Positions 6,418 to 6,973 of a stretch of 6,973 nt of DNA are shown one piece after another. The stretch is taken from contig JAJAYX010000695.1 of NCBI GenBank assembly GCA_026785985.1, positions 1 to 6,973 on the forward strand, read 5' to 3'. The DNA comes from Rudanella sp. (GTDB taxonomy: Bacteria > Bacteroidota > Bacteroidia > Cytophagales > Spirosomataceae). The notes beneath the pieces are model-generated. The model saw only the letters and a list, made by a program, of their open reading frames with translations. It was not told the origin of the DNA and made no database searches. The translations under genes and the position numbers were made by a program. Every line of letters begins with the position of its first letter. The first letter of the stretch is position 1.

Positions 6418-6973
6418 TTAAACTGTTACCACCAACTTTCCTTTTACGTGGCCGGTCTCGCTGTACTCGTGGGCTTGAGCCAGTTCGTCTAACGAGTAGG
6501 TCCGGTCGATTATAGCTTGCAAACGCCCTTCTGTTACCTGTTTCAGTAACCAGTTCATGTCTGTTTGTGTGAACGTAAACAGAATAGACTCCGATTTTTG
6601 CTTCGTAAACGTCGTCAAAACCTGTTCCCGCACCTGTTTGCCAGATACTTTCGTCGTAACATAGGTGCCCGATTCCGTCAGAATATTTTTGCAATCGTCG
6701 AACGAACTTTTACCCACCGCGTCGAAAATTACCTCGAATTTTTCGGGCAGTTTAGTAAAATCAGTGACTTTGTAATCGACAACCTGATCGGCACCGAGTT
6801 GGCGAACAAGAGCGATATTATCGGTGCTGCAAACCGCAGTGACGGTTGCTCCTATAATTTTGGCAATCTGTACCGCAAACGTGCCTACGCCCCCAGCCGC
6901 CCCATTGATAAGTACCCGGTCGTTGGGGCGCAGATGACCTTTGTCGCGCATACCTTGTAAGGCTGTTCCTGCC
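6418..6973 (-). CDS. Zinc-independent medium-chain oxidoreductase (quinone oxidoreductase-like), 5' part outside window
   Basis: The frame enters from the right edge and ends at TAA 6420-6418, giving 184 visible residues, roughly the C-terminal 55-60% of a 310-330-residue protein. It opens within the AGTALQG helix and continues with the NAD(P)-binding loop NGAAGGVG (about nt 6906-6883), then VQIAKIIGATVTAVCST, LGADQVVDYK, EVIFDAVG, and ends HVKGKLVVTV, a normal family C-terminus. Members reduce quinones, enals or other small carbonyl compounds with NAD(P)H in the cytosol; the substrate cannot be told. The visible part has no structural-zinc cysteine cluster, but that region would lie outside the window in any case. 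The IS right end is 5 bp beyond the stop, so the coding sequence is intact although its original 3' flank has been replaced. Confidence 0.86.
   Translation of the reverse strand, partial: AGTALQGMRDKGHLRPNDRVLINGAAGGVGTFAVQIAKIIGATVTAVCSTDNIALVRQLGADQVVDYKVTDFTKLPEKFEVIFDAVGKSSFDDCKNILTESGTYVTTKVSGKQVREQVLTTFTKQKSESILFTFTQTDMNWLLKQVTEGRLQAIIDRTYSLDELAQAHEYSETGHVKGKLVVTV

Overview
The window looks like a chromosomal segment from a member of the Bacteroidota, most likely a Spirosoma-like Cytophagales. This is inferred from moderate GC, start codons without clear Shine-Dalgarno sites, tandem-domain universal stress proteins beside a zinc alcohol dehydrogenase, and DUF1003/DUF6064-type membrane proteins. 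No database search was possible, so family names rest on recognised motifs and remembered family layouts.

Left third (1-2508, plus strand): an apparently intact run of the 3' part of a tandem universal stress protein gene, a zinc-dependent alcohol dehydrogenase of the AdhP type, and a second tandem universal stress protein. Gaps are 28 and 17 bp, so this is probably one operon, of the kind linked to low-oxygen or redox stress.

Middle (2513-4766, minus strand): three neighbouring genes, all broken. From upstream to downstream on the minus strand they are a DUF6064-type membrane protein gene, a DUF1003 membrane protein gene and a secreted L,D-transpeptidase (YkuD fold) gene. The transpeptidase carries one in-frame TAG just inside its catalytic domain. 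The DUF1003 gene has lost its middle by an internal deletion. The DUF6064 gene has lost its 5' part at an IS boundary, has two apparent single-base frameshifts, and is split by a small non-coding element.

That element (4158-4352, 195 bp) is the best discovery here. It has perfect 19-bp terminal inverted repeats, is flanked by a perfect 10-bp direct repeat (AACCGATGAA), and contains four regularly built 13-bp mini-hairpins in mirror arrangement. Removing it with one copy of the direct repeat restores the DUF6064 reading frame across the site, so this is a MITE-like insertion with its target duplication still visible.

Right part (4767-6412): an insertion sequence of about 1.65 kb with imperfect inverted ends and one DDE transposase gene, which appears frameshifted near its 3' end and has no clear ATG at its 5' end. 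Its two flanks do not match: one is the interior of the DUF6064 gene, the other is the 3' end of an unrelated minus-strand oxidoreductase gene (6418-6973, running off the window). This points to an IS-associated deletion or rearrangement.

I see no new defence system, RNA gene or CRISPR array. The interest lies in a well-preserved record of mobile-element insertion and gene decay beside an intact stress/fermentation operon.
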